DNA of 51,061 nt from Bacillota bacterium (lineage in GTDB: Bacteria; Bacillota; Clostridia; Oscillospirales; Ruminococcaceae), in the NCBI GenBank assembly GCA_023443315.1, contig JAEZVA010000035.1, forward strand, positions 1 through 51,061, given 5' to 3'. A program made the translations under genes and the position numbers. Below the pieces are notes generated by a model that did not search any database, was not told where the DNA came from, and worked only from the letters and a program-made list of their open reading frames with translations. Shown here piece after piece: positions 1 through 8,636 of this stretch; position 1 is the first letter of the stretch, and each line of letters begins with the position of its first letter.

Positions 1-48
1 GGGCGGCACCACACCATTTTTAGATGATTTTGAAATGATACTCACCAT
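1..48 (-). CDS. 5' end of a gene cut by the window edge, possibly an ABC permease
   Basis: Sixteen codons are visible, beginning with an ATG whose first base is at 48, and they run off the left edge without a stop. A GGAGGAG ribosome binding site lies about 5 nt upstream, so the start is well supported. The gene follows the SsuA-like binding protein by 22 nt on the same strand. In nitrate/sulfonate/taurine transporters the membrane subunit usually follows here, so a permease is the best positional guess. The visible residues (MVSIISKSSKNG...) do not themselves identify the family. It could also be the missing NifH-like reductase or an ATPase. Confidence 0.6.
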   Translation of the reverse strand, partial: MVSIISKSSKNGVVPP

Positions 49-70
49 TCACTCCTCCAAAAGAGACTTA

Positions 71-1120
71 TTACGAGACCTTATTCACGTCTACCTCTTG
101 ATAGATCTGTGCGGCAAAAGCGGCAGGGTCGTTTGTTTTTAGATAGCCAATATTCTTAAGCTCTGTCACAAAGTACTTCACATCATCTCCAACATGGGTA
201 GTGCCGGAATCACGATCTGCAAACGACGGATACGCATAGCTGATAACAAGCTGCTCCGCAAGCTCTTTGTCGTCGATGGCGGAGTACTTCTTATCCGATA
301 TAATACTCACTGCCTCCTTTGGGTTTTGGGCAATCCAGTTCTGTGCCTTACGGTATGCGCGTAACAACGCGGCGACCTTATCGGGCTGCTCGTCAAGCAC
401 CTTTGATGAGGCATACAGGAAGCAGCAGTATTTTCCCGCGAAGGTCGGGTCGGTTGAAAGGTCAAATATCACTTTGTATTCACCGCTCTTTTCCGCTATC
501 GAGCCCAGCGGGTCCCACAATGCGGCAACATCGATATCGCCGCTTTTTACTGCTTCAAGCTCAAGGTTTCCGTCAGAATAAGGCAGGAATGTCACCTCTG
601 CGTCCTGTTGCTTGGCTGAAATGCCCGCCTTTTCGAGCCATACGCTCGCAACCTGATGTGGCGTGCCGCCAATTTCGTCGACTCCGATCTTTTTACCCTT
701 GAGATCCTCCACCTTGCTTATTGGCGAGTCCTTGGGTACGACAAATTTAATGCAGCCGTAATGCAGGCCATCCACAACCTTTACCTTTACGCCCTCCTCG
801 ATAGAGGGGAAGAATTGAAAATCTCCGTTTACAATAGGAATAGTACCGTTATTCAGTCCAATCTTACGCGTCTCGGAGTCGGCAGAGATAAGGGTTACAT
901 CAAACCCTTCCTCCGCAAAAAAGCCTTTTTCATACGCGATGTAGATTGGGGCGCCGCACAGTGCACCGTCTTTGCCTGGTATGTCGATCTTGCCGTATTT
1001 ATACTGGACCTGCTGCGTGTCGGAGCCTGCCGGTGTTGCAGATGAGGCGCAGGCGGTAAACAATAGGGCGAAAACAAGAATTAAGGCAATAAAAACCAAG
1101 CCGTTCTTTACGTTTTTCAT
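71..1120 (-). CDS. SsuA/NMT1-like ABC transporter substrate-binding lipoprotein
   Basis: A 349-residue extracellular solute-binding protein. The N-terminus has a lysine-bearing hydrophobic signal ending in the lipobox LFTAC, so it should be lipid-anchored. The mature part has the features of the taurine/nitrate/sulfonate and THI5 binding proteins: a GAPIYIAYEKGFF segment near residue 60, DLKGKKIGV near 145, and an alternating two-lobe layout. These families bind sulfonates, nitrate or pyrimidine precursors, and the ligand here cannot be read. The gene is 25 nt downstream of metY in the nitrogenase-like operon, so an organosulfur ligand is a reasonable inference. The start at 1120 is set by a GGAGGAG site 9 nt upstream. 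A further gene follows after 22 nt. Confidence 0.85.
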   Translation of the reverse strand: MKNVKNGLVFIALILVFALLFTACASSATPAGSDTQQVQYKYGKIDIPGKDGALCGAPIYIAYEKGFFAEEGFDVTLISADSETRKIGLNNGTIPIVNGDFQFFPSIEEGVKVKVVDGLHYGCIKFVVPKDSPISKVEDLKGKKIGVDEIGGTPHQVASVWLEKAGISAKQQDAEVTFLPYSDGNLELEAVKSGDIDVAALWDPLGSIAEKSGEYKVIFDLSTDPTFAGKYCCFLYASSKVLDEQPDKVAALLRAYRKAQNWIAQNPKEAVSIISDKKYSAIDDKELAEQLVISYAYPSFADRDSGTTHVGDDVKYFVTELKNIGYLKTNDPAAFAAQIYQEVDVNKVS

Positions 1121-1145
1121 TGTATGGTTCTCCTCCTAAATTTCA

Positions 1146-2465
1146 TTATACTGATAAAGCTTTTTGGAACGCCTGTTCCAGATCGGAAAGCAGATCTAGC
1201 GGGTCTTCAAGTCCCGCCGAGATTCGAATAAGGTTTTCGGGGATATCGGCAACCGCCTTCTCATGGGGTTCCAGTTCGCCGTGTGTTGTCTGCGGGGAGT
1301 TGACAATAAGCGAACGGGCATCTCCGATATTGACATGATAGTGGAACAGCCTCACCGCGTTTAAAAACGCCTCGCGTTGCTCCTCGGAGCCTTTAAAACC
1401 GAATGAAAGGATCCCGCCGGCACCCTTTGAAAAATCTCGCTGATATAACGCGTGGTACGGGCTTGATTTGAGCGCAGGATATCGAACCCATTCTACCGCA
1501 TTGTGCGAGGACAGGTACTCTGCCAGTGTGTGCGCGTTGTGAACCTGCTTTGCCACACGTTCCGACAGGGTTTCAAGGCCTATGAGCGCGAGGTATGCAT
1601 CAAACGGGGAAAGCGCCGCACCAAAATAGTTGAGATAGTTAAACCTCACGCGAGAGGTAAAGGGGGCATCTGGGAACACCTCCGTATAGCTTCTCGCGGT
1701 GCCGTTTTCATCACGGAGGGTATAGTATTTTTCAGAGAACTGGGGGAACTTATCGGCGCTGTAGTGAAACGTTCCGCTTTCAAGTATCAACCCCGCAATC
1801 AGGTTCCCGTGCCCGTTTAAGCCTTTTGTAGCGGAATAAACTACGATGTCCGCTCCGTGTTCGATAGGGTTGAACAGATAGGGTGTCGCCACCGTGTTAT
1901 CCACCACCAACGGAATGCCGTTTGCATGTGCAACCTTAGCAATTGCGTCTACATCCAATAAAACGCCGCTTGGATTGCTGATGCTTTCGATAAAGATTGC
2001 CTTCGTATCAGGTTTAATGTCAAGCGATAGTCTTTGCGGTTCCTCGATGTTTTGGGCAATGTCAAACTCTATGCCAAACTTCGGGTAGATCTTCTTAAAG
2101 CTGTCTGCGCTTCCGCCGTACAGAAACGGGGAGGTCAAAATTCTTCCGCCACCCTCTGCAAGATTAAGCAGCGTATAGCTAATGGCAGCCATCCCGGAGG
2201 CTACCGCCAACGCCGCACCCGCACCGTCAAGGATTCTCACCCGTTCTTCCAACACGGCGACGGTAGGGTTGCCAACGCGGGTGTACAGAAAACCCTGTTC
2301 TTGAAAGCCGAACAGGTTTTTTGCGTTTTGTACATCTCGAAAATCGTACGATGCGGTTTGATAGATCGGCGGTGAAACGGCATAATTGTGCTCCTTGGGC
2401 TCATATCCCGCACGAATCTTTTGCGTATCAAAGCGATACGCGGATAGAGGGGTTTCGTTTGCCAT
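1146..2465 (-). CDS. metY: O-acetylhomoserine sulfhydrylase (aminocarboxypropyltransferase)
   Basis: A 439-residue PLP enzyme of the Cys/Met metabolism family. It is longer than cystathionine gamma-synthases, as is usual for MetY. The Schiff-base lysine is K214 in SATKGLNGHG, and YTRVGNPT near residue 61 and VASGMAAI near 88 are family motifs. MetY condenses O-acetylhomoserine with sulfide to give homocysteine, or with methanethiol to give methionine directly. It lies inside the nitrogenase-like operon, between nifB and the SsuA-like gene, so it is the likely acceptor for thiol released by that enzyme (inference). An AAAGGAG site 7 nt upstream fixes the start. An overlapping upstream ORF covers this ribosome binding site (see 2237-2527). 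Confidence 0.92.
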   Translation of the reverse strand: MANETPLSAYRFDTQKIRAGYEPKEHNYAVSPPIYQTASYDFRDVQNAKNLFGFQEQGFLYTRVGNPTVAVLEERVRILDGAGAALAVASGMAAISYTLLNLAEGGGRILTSPFLYGGSADSFKKIYPKFGIEFDIAQNIEEPQRLSLDIKPDTKAIFIESISNPSGVLLDVDAIAKVAHANGIPLVVDNTVATPYLFNPIEHGADIVVYSATKGLNGHGNLIAGLILESGTFHYSADKFPQFSEKYYTLRDENGTARSYTEVFPDAPFTSRVRFNYLNYFGAALSPFDAYLALIGLETLSERVAKQVHNAHTLAEYLSSHNAVEWVRYPALKSSPYHALYQRDFSKGAGGILSFGFKGSEEQREAFLNAVRLFHYHVNIGDARSLIVNSPQTTHGELEPHEKAVADIPENLIRISAGLEDPLDLLSDLEQAFQKALSV

Positions 2466-2527
2466 AAATTTTCTCCTTTCGTGTTTCGCATGTGGCTACA
2501 GTCCGGCATGTCACAATCACACATCAT
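2237..2527 (-). other. Cys/Met-rich upstream ORF overlapping the metY start
   Basis: An ORF starts with two ATG codons at 2527 and 2524, 9 nt after an AAAGGGGG site. Its first 13 residues hold four Met and three Cys (MMCDCDMPDCSHM). It then reads through the metY ribosome binding site and continues out of frame inside metY for 96 codons in total. The region inside metY is an ordinary frame shadow. Only the start, its ribosome binding site and the Cys/Met codons are suggestive. It may be a translated control ORF for metY, or chance. Confidence 0.25.
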
Positions 2528-2579
2528 ATAACACCACCCCCTTTGTTTGTTTATTGATAGATTCTCGGCGCGGCATTAA

Positions 2580-3455
2580 TCAGCCGTGGGAGAATGTATT
2601 CTCCTGTACCACGGGGCGGATGTAAATCTGCCCCGAAAAATCTGCGCCCCCTGGGATACCCACCGCATCGGCTCTGCACCGCTGACAATGGCGAAACACG
2701 CTGATGTACCGCTCTGCCTCGCCGCGAACCAAGCTGACTAAATCACATCCGGGTGCAGAACACCAAGAAAGCTCATGCTGCGGAATAAGCGGGATGATGT
2801 TGTAGATTTTTGCCCCCGCTTTCGCCACGGCTTCGGCCACCTCGCCTACATGCTCGGCGTTTATCTCGGGTATCAAAACTGTATTTACCTTGACGGTAAC
2901 ACCGGCATCCGAAACGGTCTTGATACCGCGAAGCTGGTTTTCAATAAGAATCTTCGCTGCTTCCTCATTTTCATATCGATTGCCGTGATACACGATACCG
3001 CCGCAGATCTGCGCTTCTATAAACGGGTCCACAGCGTTGACCGTTACGGTAAGGGAGTCTATCCCCACTTCAACGATTTCCTGCGCGTAATCGGGCAGCA
3101 AAAGACCGTTGGTACTCATACATTTGATGATGTTTGGAAATTCCTTCTTAATCAGCCTAAACGTATCCAATGCATAGGGGGTTGCCAGCGTGTCACCAGG
3201 ACCTGCCACCCCCGCCACCGTGATATCAGGGCAGAGCTCCACTGCCCTGCGCACGACATGAACCGCCTCTTGGGGCGTAATGATTGCGGATGCAACGCCG
3301 GGGCGGTCATCCACATCGTTAATTCTGCGGTCACAAAACAGGCAACGGATGTTACAGCCCGGAGAAACGGGCAGATGTACCCGACCCTTGTTGTTTTTTG
3401 CCCCCACAGAAAAGCAGGGATGCGACCTTGTAAGCTCCTCAAACGACTTTGACAT
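2580..3455 (-). CDS. nifB: NifB-type radical SAM cofactor maturase
   Basis: A 291-residue radical SAM protein with clear NifB hallmarks. HPCFS carries C14, GRVHLPVSPGCN leads into the CX3CX2C cluster site (C34, C38, C41), and DDRPGV and the C-terminal HCQRCRADAVG (C257, C260) match NifB. In nitrogenase systems NifB fuses two 4Fe clusters with a SAM-derived carbide to make NifB-co, the core of FeMo-co. Here it is the short form without the NifX domain. That domain is encoded by the gene just upstream, whose stop is 6 nt before this start. The site AGGGG lies 9 nt upstream. Its presence implies that the D/K pair uses a complex carbide-type cofactor, which is inference. Confidence 0.9.
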   Translation of the reverse strand: MSKSFEELTRSHPCFSVGAKNNKGRVHLPVSPGCNIRCLFCDRRINDVDDRPGVASAIITPQEAVHVVRRAVELCPDITVAGVAGPGDTLATPYALDTFRLIKKEFPNIIKCMSTNGLLLPDYAQEIVEVGIDSLTVTVNAVDPFIEAQICGGIVYHGNRYENEEAAKILIENQLRGIKTVSDAGVTVKVNTVLIPEINAEHVGEVAEAVAKAGAKIYNIIPLIPQHELSWCSAPGCDLVSLVRGEAERYISVFRHCQRCRADAVGIPGGADFSGQIYIRPVVQENTFSHG

Positions 3456-3461
3456 CAGCGT

Positions 3462-3797
3462 TCACCCCTGTTCCAATAGATTCCCCGCGAGAACCTGCTC
3501 CAAGATTTCATCTACGGCACCATATGCTTCAAAAACCCGTTTTCCACGCCCAATCATATACGCTGCAGCACCTTGCCCGATCTTTAAAACGAACACGGCA
3601 TCGCAATCCTTTAGCACTTCGTACAGGTGATCAAAGCCACCTTCACAGTTGCCCTGACAGTACGCCTTCGTTTGCCGCGATTCAACCGGTTCATATATGG
3701 CGCCGTCCAGATCATAGATTTGAAAGAAGCGGGCACTTCCGAAATGCTGGTCTATGTAAGCACCGTCTGTACTTGCAAAGGCAATCCGTATCTTCAT
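3462..3797 (-). CDS. NifX/NifB C-terminal domain protein (dinitrogenase iron-molybdenum cofactor family)
   Basis: A 111-residue protein of the dinitrogenase Fe-Mo cofactor fold. It has the typical start (IAFASTDG, then IDQHFGSARFFQIYDLDG), a central YCQGNCEGGFDHL segment and DAVFVLKIGQGA. Members bind or carry NifB-co or FeMo-co-like clusters, or are fused to the C-terminus of NifB. It sits directly between the K-like subunit (19 nt gap) and nifB (6 nt gap), so it probably carries the NifB product to the D/K pair. An AAAGGAG site 8 nt upstream supports the start. The exact NifX, NifY or VnfX label cannot be assigned by eye. Confidence 0.88.
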   Translation of the reverse strand: MKIRIAFASTDGAYIDQHFGSARFFQIYDLDGAIYEPVESRQTKAYCQGNCEGGFDHLYEVLKDCDAVFVLKIGQGAAAYMIGRGKRVFEAYGAVDEILEQVLAGNLLEQG

Positions 3798-3816
3798 GAC
3801 ACACGCTCCTTTCGCA

Positions 3817-5154
3817 TCATCGGTATGTAGCGAGTACCGTATTGTAAATATCCTCTATCACGCGTAGCCCGCCGGAAAACCCGACATAGTTTGTCGTCAT
3901 GACAAGACGGTAGGGCGATGGTACCGAGGCGGAAAGAAAATCATACTCCTTCTCCCTCGCAAGCTCCTTATCCCACCCGCTGCCGATAATCAGTCCTCTT
4001 CCGCTGTGGTGAATGGCTCGAATCGTATCCTGTACCTTTCCCGCGTCCGGTTCAAAGATGAGGGGAATCGTCCGTTTGTCGGAAGCACGTTTTAGTTCCG
4101 CCTCAATCTGCGGCCAATATTTTTCCGGCGTACTGTCTACTACAAACTGTTCCTTCGGTATAATCCCCACCTCATGCAGCAGGAACTTGGAAAGCCCTAT
4201 CACATAACCAGCGTCATGCAGGATATGTACATGGTTGGGTAGTCCGTAGCGAAACTCCAGCAAAAATGTGGCGAGGTTGTCAATCTCCTCGTAATACGCC
4301 TCACGTTCCCGTGTTATAAACTCTTCTGCGGCCTTTTCGTCGATTTCCGAGCCTTGCTCGGCGGCAAAGGCGGTGACCTGACGCAAAAAACGCTCGGTTT
4401 CGTTTGCGCCGATTGGAACGCTGTTAAACTGTGTGTACGGTTGCCCGTAGATTGATTCGAGATGTTGCGCAATCTCCGCGCCATACCATGGTGAAACAAG
4501 AATATTGAAATTCGCCCTCGGAATCCGCTTCCACTCCGCGACGCCTTGGGACTGGGGACCAAACAGCACATGAACCTTGAGTCCAATACCCTCCAACAGC
4601 CGTTTGTATTCCCTCAGATTCCCTTTCCAAAAAGGGTCTTGGTACGGGATGGACGCAAACAAATTAACGGTATTTTTTTCGCTTCTGGCGGGATTTTCTT
4701 CCTCAAACCCACTGGCATACTGGTCGATAATGGCATTGACCACCAAGCTGTGGGATTCAAAATTCGTACACTTAAAGCCCGCTGTCTCCACCGACACGAT
4801 TGGCTTGCCATCGCTGCGAAACTCATCCACCAGCGACTCCACATCGTCACCCACGATTCCCGCCGTGCAGCCCGTCATCACCACCTGCAGGTCGGTATCC
4901 AGCACCTTGTATGTATTGGTGATAATCTCGCGCAAGCGGTTGATGCCGCCAAACACGACCTCTTGCTCGCTGAAGTTGGTGCATGGAGAGGTACTGCCGC
5001 CTGCGTAACCGGTGGAACGCTCAAAAAAGCCCTGTATCATGTTGCCGCAGCCGGGACCGGAGTGCAGAATAGGCACCGCTCTTGGGATAGCCACCACGGT
5101 TTGCAGCGCACCGATGGCGCAGGTAAAACGCTCCTGTTCAATCATAGTGCTCAT
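3817..5154 (-). CDS. Nitrogenase-like component 1, K (beta) subunit
   Basis: A 445-residue member of the nitrogenase component 1 / oxidoreductase superfamily. It keeps three cysteines at positions expected for P-cluster ligands: C12 (FTCAIGA), C36 (HSGPGCGNM) and C95 (MTGCTAGIVGDDVESLV). It is shorter than true NifK and lacks its long N-terminal extension, as is normal for NifN- and Mar/Nfl-type proteins. Its ATG overlaps the stop of the D subunit by 4 nt, so the two are translationally coupled and should form a heterodimer or heterotetramer. There is only one D/K pair and no separate NifEN. It therefore could be the catalytic pair, a scaffold, or both. The substrate is not evident from sequence. 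Confidence 0.88.
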   Translation of the reverse strand: MSTMIEQERFTCAIGALQTVVAIPRAVPILHSGPGCGNMIQGFFERSTGYAGGSTSPCTNFSEQEVVFGGINRLREIITNTYKVLDTDLQVVMTGCTAGIVGDDVESLVDEFRSDGKPIVSVETAGFKCTNFESHSLVVNAIIDQYASGFEEENPARSEKNTVNLFASIPYQDPFWKGNLREYKRLLEGIGLKVHVLFGPQSQGVAEWKRIPRANFNILVSPWYGAEIAQHLESIYGQPYTQFNSVPIGANETERFLRQVTAFAAEQGSEIDEKAAEEFITREREAYYEEIDNLATFLLEFRYGLPNHVHILHDAGYVIGLSKFLLHEVGIIPKEQFVVDSTPEKYWPQIEAELKRASDKRTIPLIFEPDAGKVQDTIRAIHHSGRGLIIGSGWDKELAREKEYDFLSASVPSPYRLVMTTNYVGFSGGLRVIEDIYNTVLATYR

Positions 5155-6626
5155 TTCGCTCCGCCTCCTGCCAAAAAGGTATGGGGATCCTGACTAAGCC
5201 ACCATTTGGTATAAGGATTTACGGCGTGCTTCTCCAGATTCTTCACAAACTCGTCGTTCTCAATGGTTTCGAGAATTCGTTCACCGTATCGCACGATTCC
5301 CTCGTAGCCCATGCTGTAGTGCTCGTCGCCGATTAACAGGGACGGTACTCCGAGCTTCGCACCCCAGAGGGTCATGCCACCGTGCCGTGCAAGTAGCACG
5401 TCGGGGCGCAGCCTGTTTAGCATGTTCACAAGCTCAAATTCCTGCTTGTTGCAGACGTTGAAGTTTGGCACATCCCCATATTCCTTGACACGGTGCGCAA
5501 GCAGGTCGCTTTGCTCGTTGTCGTTGTCGTACAGCGGGTCGTGGTGGAAAATCGCGGCGCCCTTTGCCTTCATGCCAAGCTCTCCGAGCAGGGACAGCAG
5601 GGCGTGACCATGCGCAGCACCAGCCGTTACATAGGCGGTTTTTCCCTTGAGCTTTTCTCTTAACGCTTCAATTTGAGGCAGATACGCTTGCTTTTTTGCC
5701 GCAATTAAGCGTTCTGCTTCCTGTTCCTTTCCAAGCAGCCTTCCAAGCTCCCTAAACCATCGGTCCGTTTGGGCAATGCCATAGGGGGGCGCGGTTTTAA
5801 TCTCCGGCACGCCGAACTCCTGTTCCAGTGCCGCTCCTAGATAGGAACCCAGCGTGGGGCAAACTTGAATACTTGCAGCCGCCTCGGAGGAACGGCGCAG
5901 ATTCTCGATAGTTGAGTAGGGTGTTATGTAGTTTGGCTTTGCCCCGAATGCCTCGAACCAATCGGCAAACACATCCGTGCCCCAGAAGTTGATTACATTA
6001 ATCATGTCGCTGCGTCGTTCGCGTGCGGGCTGTATCAGTTTTCGGGCGATGCTATGGTAGCTTGCATCAAACCCGGTAGTCCAAACCTTAGAGCGAAAGC
6101 CCTCGCAAAAGATTGCGATAACAGGAACCGCAAGGTCTTTTTCCGCTTCGTTGCACACGCTCTCCACGTCGTCGCCGATAATGCCGGCGGCACAGGTTGT
6201 AAGCACAAAAATGGCGCTTGGATGTGTGCGGTCGTATACCTCATGAATGCCCTTGGCAAGCTTCTGCGCGCCGCCATATACGGTGTCGGTCTCCTGCAGA
6301 TTGGTAGAAAAAATCTTGCGCTGTGTCGGGTTTTCCACTCCGCGCAGCGGGGAGTTTACCCGATAGGTGAATGCAAACTCATGAAAGCATGAGGAGCATC
6401 CAACCGGTCCGTGGCTGATGACCGCTGCGTCCTGAACCAGTATCACCATACACGCCGCCTGTGTGGTGGAGCACCCAAGGCATTGAGAAAAGGATCGGTT
6501 TTTGTCCTTTATCCCGCAGCGCGAACATTTTACAAGCTCCTCCGCGCCTCCCTGAAAGCCGGTGATGGAACCTAGTCGTATTTCCCTGATTGATACCTCT
6601 GGTATTTGTAAGTTTATCTTTGCCAT
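5151..6626 (-). CDS. Nitrogenase-like component 1, D (alpha) subunit
   Basis: A 491-residue nitrogenase-like alpha subunit. The segment from GC52 to SHGPVGC77 and TTCAAGIIGDDVESV (C145) match the three P-cluster cysteines of NifD. C256 (IQVCPTLGSY, followed by EFGVP) lines up with the cofactor cysteine of NifD. H436 in GDEHYSMGYEG falls where NifD has its homocitrate-side histidine, though that alignment is looser. An extra N-terminal group CSRCG (C34, C37) and C49 are not typical of NifD. The true NifD sequence MHSWDYSGPYHG is absent, so this is not a conventional nitrogenase. The neighbourhood (nifB, metY, SsuA-like) favours a methylthio-alkane-reductase-like or other C-S-cleaving enzyme. 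The AGGGGG site lies 5 nt upstream. Confidence 0.88.
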   Translation of the reverse strand: MAKINLQIPEVSIREIRLGSITGFQGGAEELVKCSRCGIKDKNRSFSQCLGCSTTQAACMVILVQDAAVISHGPVGCSSCFHEFAFTYRVNSPLRGVENPTQRKIFSTNLQETDTVYGGAQKLAKGIHEVYDRTHPSAIFVLTTCAAGIIGDDVESVCNEAEKDLAVPVIAIFCEGFRSKVWTTGFDASYHSIARKLIQPARERRSDMINVINFWGTDVFADWFEAFGAKPNYITPYSTIENLRRSSEAAASIQVCPTLGSYLGAALEQEFGVPEIKTAPPYGIAQTDRWFRELGRLLGKEQEAERLIAAKKQAYLPQIEALREKLKGKTAYVTAGAAHGHALLSLLGELGMKAKGAAIFHHDPLYDNDNEQSDLLAHRVKEYGDVPNFNVCNKQEFELVNMLNRLRPDVLLARHGGMTLWGAKLGVPSLLIGDEHYSMGYEGIVRYGERILETIENDEFVKNLEKHAVNPYTKWWLSQDPHTFLAGGGAK

Positions 6627-6643
6627 ACTGTCCCCCTGTTAAA

Positions 6644-7339
6644 TTATAATGACCTTGCCGTACCCGTTACCGCCGACCGCTCGCCTAAAACGCCTAAATC
6701 CATTGTCAGTGTACGGCTACCATACTCCAAAACATCAAGCTCGTGGGTGACCATCACAACCGCCGTTTTATTCTGTGCGATTTGTCTGAACAACTTCATG
6801 ATTTCGGTCGTCGTCTGAACATCCAAATCGCCCGTTGGCTCGTCGGCAAGGATATAGTCCGGCTCATTGATAAGCGCTCTTGCTATGGCTACGCGTTTGA
6901 GTTCTCCTCCCGACAGTTGCCGTGGGTAGGCTTGGGCCAAATGTGCAATCCCTGTCTGCTTGAGCAGAGACAACGCCCGCTCCTGCGAGCTTCCGTTTCT
7001 TTTTTGCAGGTGATAGGGTAACCGGACGTTGTCAAGCACCGTCAGGTTGCTGAGCGTACTCTGTCCCTGAGGGATGCAGCCGATTTTTGTGTTTCTGTAA
7101 GCGGACACCGCTCTGTCATTCCACGCGGCAATATCCTGATTGTCAACCTCGATTCTGCCCAAAGAAGGGGAGAGAAGCCCCGCAATCAGATTGAGCAAGG
7201 TGCTTTTGCCGCTGCCAGATCGTCCGGTGATGTTGATAAAATCACCCTTATCAACGACAAGGTTTACACCATCAACTGCTTTAAACACGGTTTCGCCCCG
7301 TTTGTATTCCTTTGTTAGATTCTTTAGCTCGATTGGCAT
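6644..7339 (-). CDS. ABC transporter ATP-binding protein, LolD/MacB type
   Basis: A 231-residue ATPase with Walker A GRSGSGKST, signature LSGGELKRVAIARAL, Walker B YILADEPTGDLD and switch His in VMVTHELD. The DEPTGDLD sequence is typical of the LolD/MacB/FtsE branch that partners with FtsX-type permeases. I place the start at ATG 7339 (MPIELKNLTKEY), where GGAG lies 6 nt upstream. An in-frame TTG at 7405 lacks a ribosome binding site. It pairs with the permease just upstream and is only 17 nt from the D subunit, so it belongs to the nitrogenase-like operon. The cargo is unknown. Confidence 0.9.
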   Translation of the reverse strand: MPIELKNLTKEYKRGETVFKAVDGVNLVVDKGDFINITGRSGSGKSTLLNLIAGLLSPSLGRIEVDNQDIAAWNDRAVSAYRNTKIGCIPQGQSTLSNLTVLDNVRLPYHLQKRNGSSQERALSLLKQTGIAHLAQAYPRQLSGGELKRVAIARALINEPDYILADEPTGDLDVQTTTEIMKLFRQIAQNKTAVVMVTHELDVLEYGSRTLTMDLGVLGERSAVTGTARSL

Positions 7340-7415
7340 AACAGGCTCCGTTCCTCCGCTGTAAGGCGGCGCATTGATTGGAATATGAGATGCGGCAAGC
7401 AACAACGTTTTCTTG

Positions 7416-8636
7416 TTATTCCCCTTCCCGCATTGCGACGTAGGTTTGCGCTCTACCGATTTTTACCGCAGAGTAGGCAGCCGCGATTGGTCCCACCGCG
7501 AAGGAAAGCACAAGACTGGTAGCTGCTAAGCAAACAACAGAGCCTGCGGCAGGCAGAAGGTACGGTAGATTTAACGTTTCACCTATCTTTGTGCTGAACG
7601 GAAATACAACCAGTGATGACAGTGCCGTTCCCAGCACTCCGCCAGCCACGCTGATGAGCAAGGCTTCTACCAGAACAATCCGCACCAGCTTTCCCCGCGT
7701 TGCTCCCAGTGTACGAAGCAAGGCAAACTCTTTTTTTCTACCGCTAAAGATAACCGAGAACATCACGACCAACACAAGAACGGCTACAACCCAGAGCACT
7801 GCAGCAAGCGTGTTGATAAAGGCTTGCAGTACGACAAGATTGTTCGAAATGGTCGTAAAAATGCTCTTTGACTGCACTAGTCCGACTCCCGAAATCTGAC
7901 GGCGTATGTTTGTGGTTACCGTCTCGACGTCGTAATCATTACTGATTTTTACAAGCACGGTGGAGATGGACTGAGCCATATCCGCGTCATAAACATCCAC
8001 ACTCAGGTTCATGCCAACCTCTCGCGCCCCGTCTACCAGAGAACGGACTGTCTGCATGTTTGCGTATACCGAGTAATCCATGCCGGTAGATGTTTCCTCC
8101 AACTGTGCAACAACCGGATATGTTTTGTTAAAGAACGTGAGTGCTTTGGTCTCGTTTAAAACAATATCGCTTCCCACAACCAGCTGACCGTCATCGATTT
8201 CCTTGTCGTATACCTTGGAGATCCATGGTCTTACCACAAAATCGGTATCCGGGTTAAACCCAATCACCTGAACGGGAACAGAACAACAGGCCGCGGACAG
8301 GGTTGATATATAGAATTGGGAGGTAACCCGGTTAACCCCTTCTATCTGCGCAATCTGGTTTTCGATGGTTTTATCAAAATAAAACCGACTAGGCTCTCCC
8401 GACAGAATAATACCCTCGTAATCCGCTTCATGTTCTAGCGGCACAACCGCAATGTCCGCTCCCATACGCTCCTTTAAGCTACCCAGACCATTTTTTAAGC
8501 TGTATGACAATACCGAGCCGCCAAATAGGGTAAAGGCAAGAATACTTACAACAAAAACAAGTCCGGCAGTGCGAAACGGGTTGCACCGCAGGCTATACCC
8601 CGACAGGCGGTTTGTCGTCAGCGGTCTTCGTTTCAT
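7416..8636 (-). CDS. MacB/FtsX-type ABC transporter permease
   Basis: A 406-residue membrane protein. One transmembrane segment lies near the N-terminus (VFVVSILAFTLFGG). A roughly 220-residue extracytoplasmic domain follows, then three C-terminal segments of the FtsX fold, including LVLVVMFSVIFSGRKKEFALLRTLGATRGKLV. This is the MacB/LolE layout, which moves lipoproteins, peptides or antibiotics by mechanotransmission instead of classical import. The chosen ATG at 8636 has GGAGGAG about 10 nt upstream and lies 44 nt inside the DUF4418 gene. Two upstream in-frame ATGs are possible. It is co-transcribed with its ATPase and the nitrogenase-like genes. The extracellular CC pair in SAACCSVP is notable. 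Confidence 0.85.
   Translation of the reverse strand: MKRRPLTTNRLSGYSLRCNPFRTAGLVFVVSILAFTLFGGSVLSYSLKNGLGSLKERMGADIAVVPLEHEADYEGIILSGEPSRFYFDKTIENQIAQIEGVNRVTSQFYISTLSAACCSVPVQVIGFNPDTDFVVRPWISKVYDKEIDDGQLVVGSDIVLNETKALTFFNKTYPVVAQLEETSTGMDYSVYANMQTVRSLVDGAREVGMNLSVDVYDADMAQSISTVLVKISNDYDVETVTTNIRRQISGVGLVQSKSIFTTISNNLVVLQAFINTLAAVLWVVAVLVLVVMFSVIFSGRKKEFALLRTLGATRGKLVRIVLVEALLISVAGGVLGTALSSLVVFPFSTKIGETLNLPYLLPAAGSVVCLAATSLVLSFAVGPIAAAYSAVKIGRAQTYVAMREGE

Noticed and set aside
5151..6626. True molybdenum nitrogenase alpha subunit (NifD)
   Set aside because: The P-cluster cysteines match, but the NifD sequence around its homocitrate histidine is missing, the protein is divergent, and no nifH, nifE or nifN accompanies it. 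The neighbours are sulfur genes.
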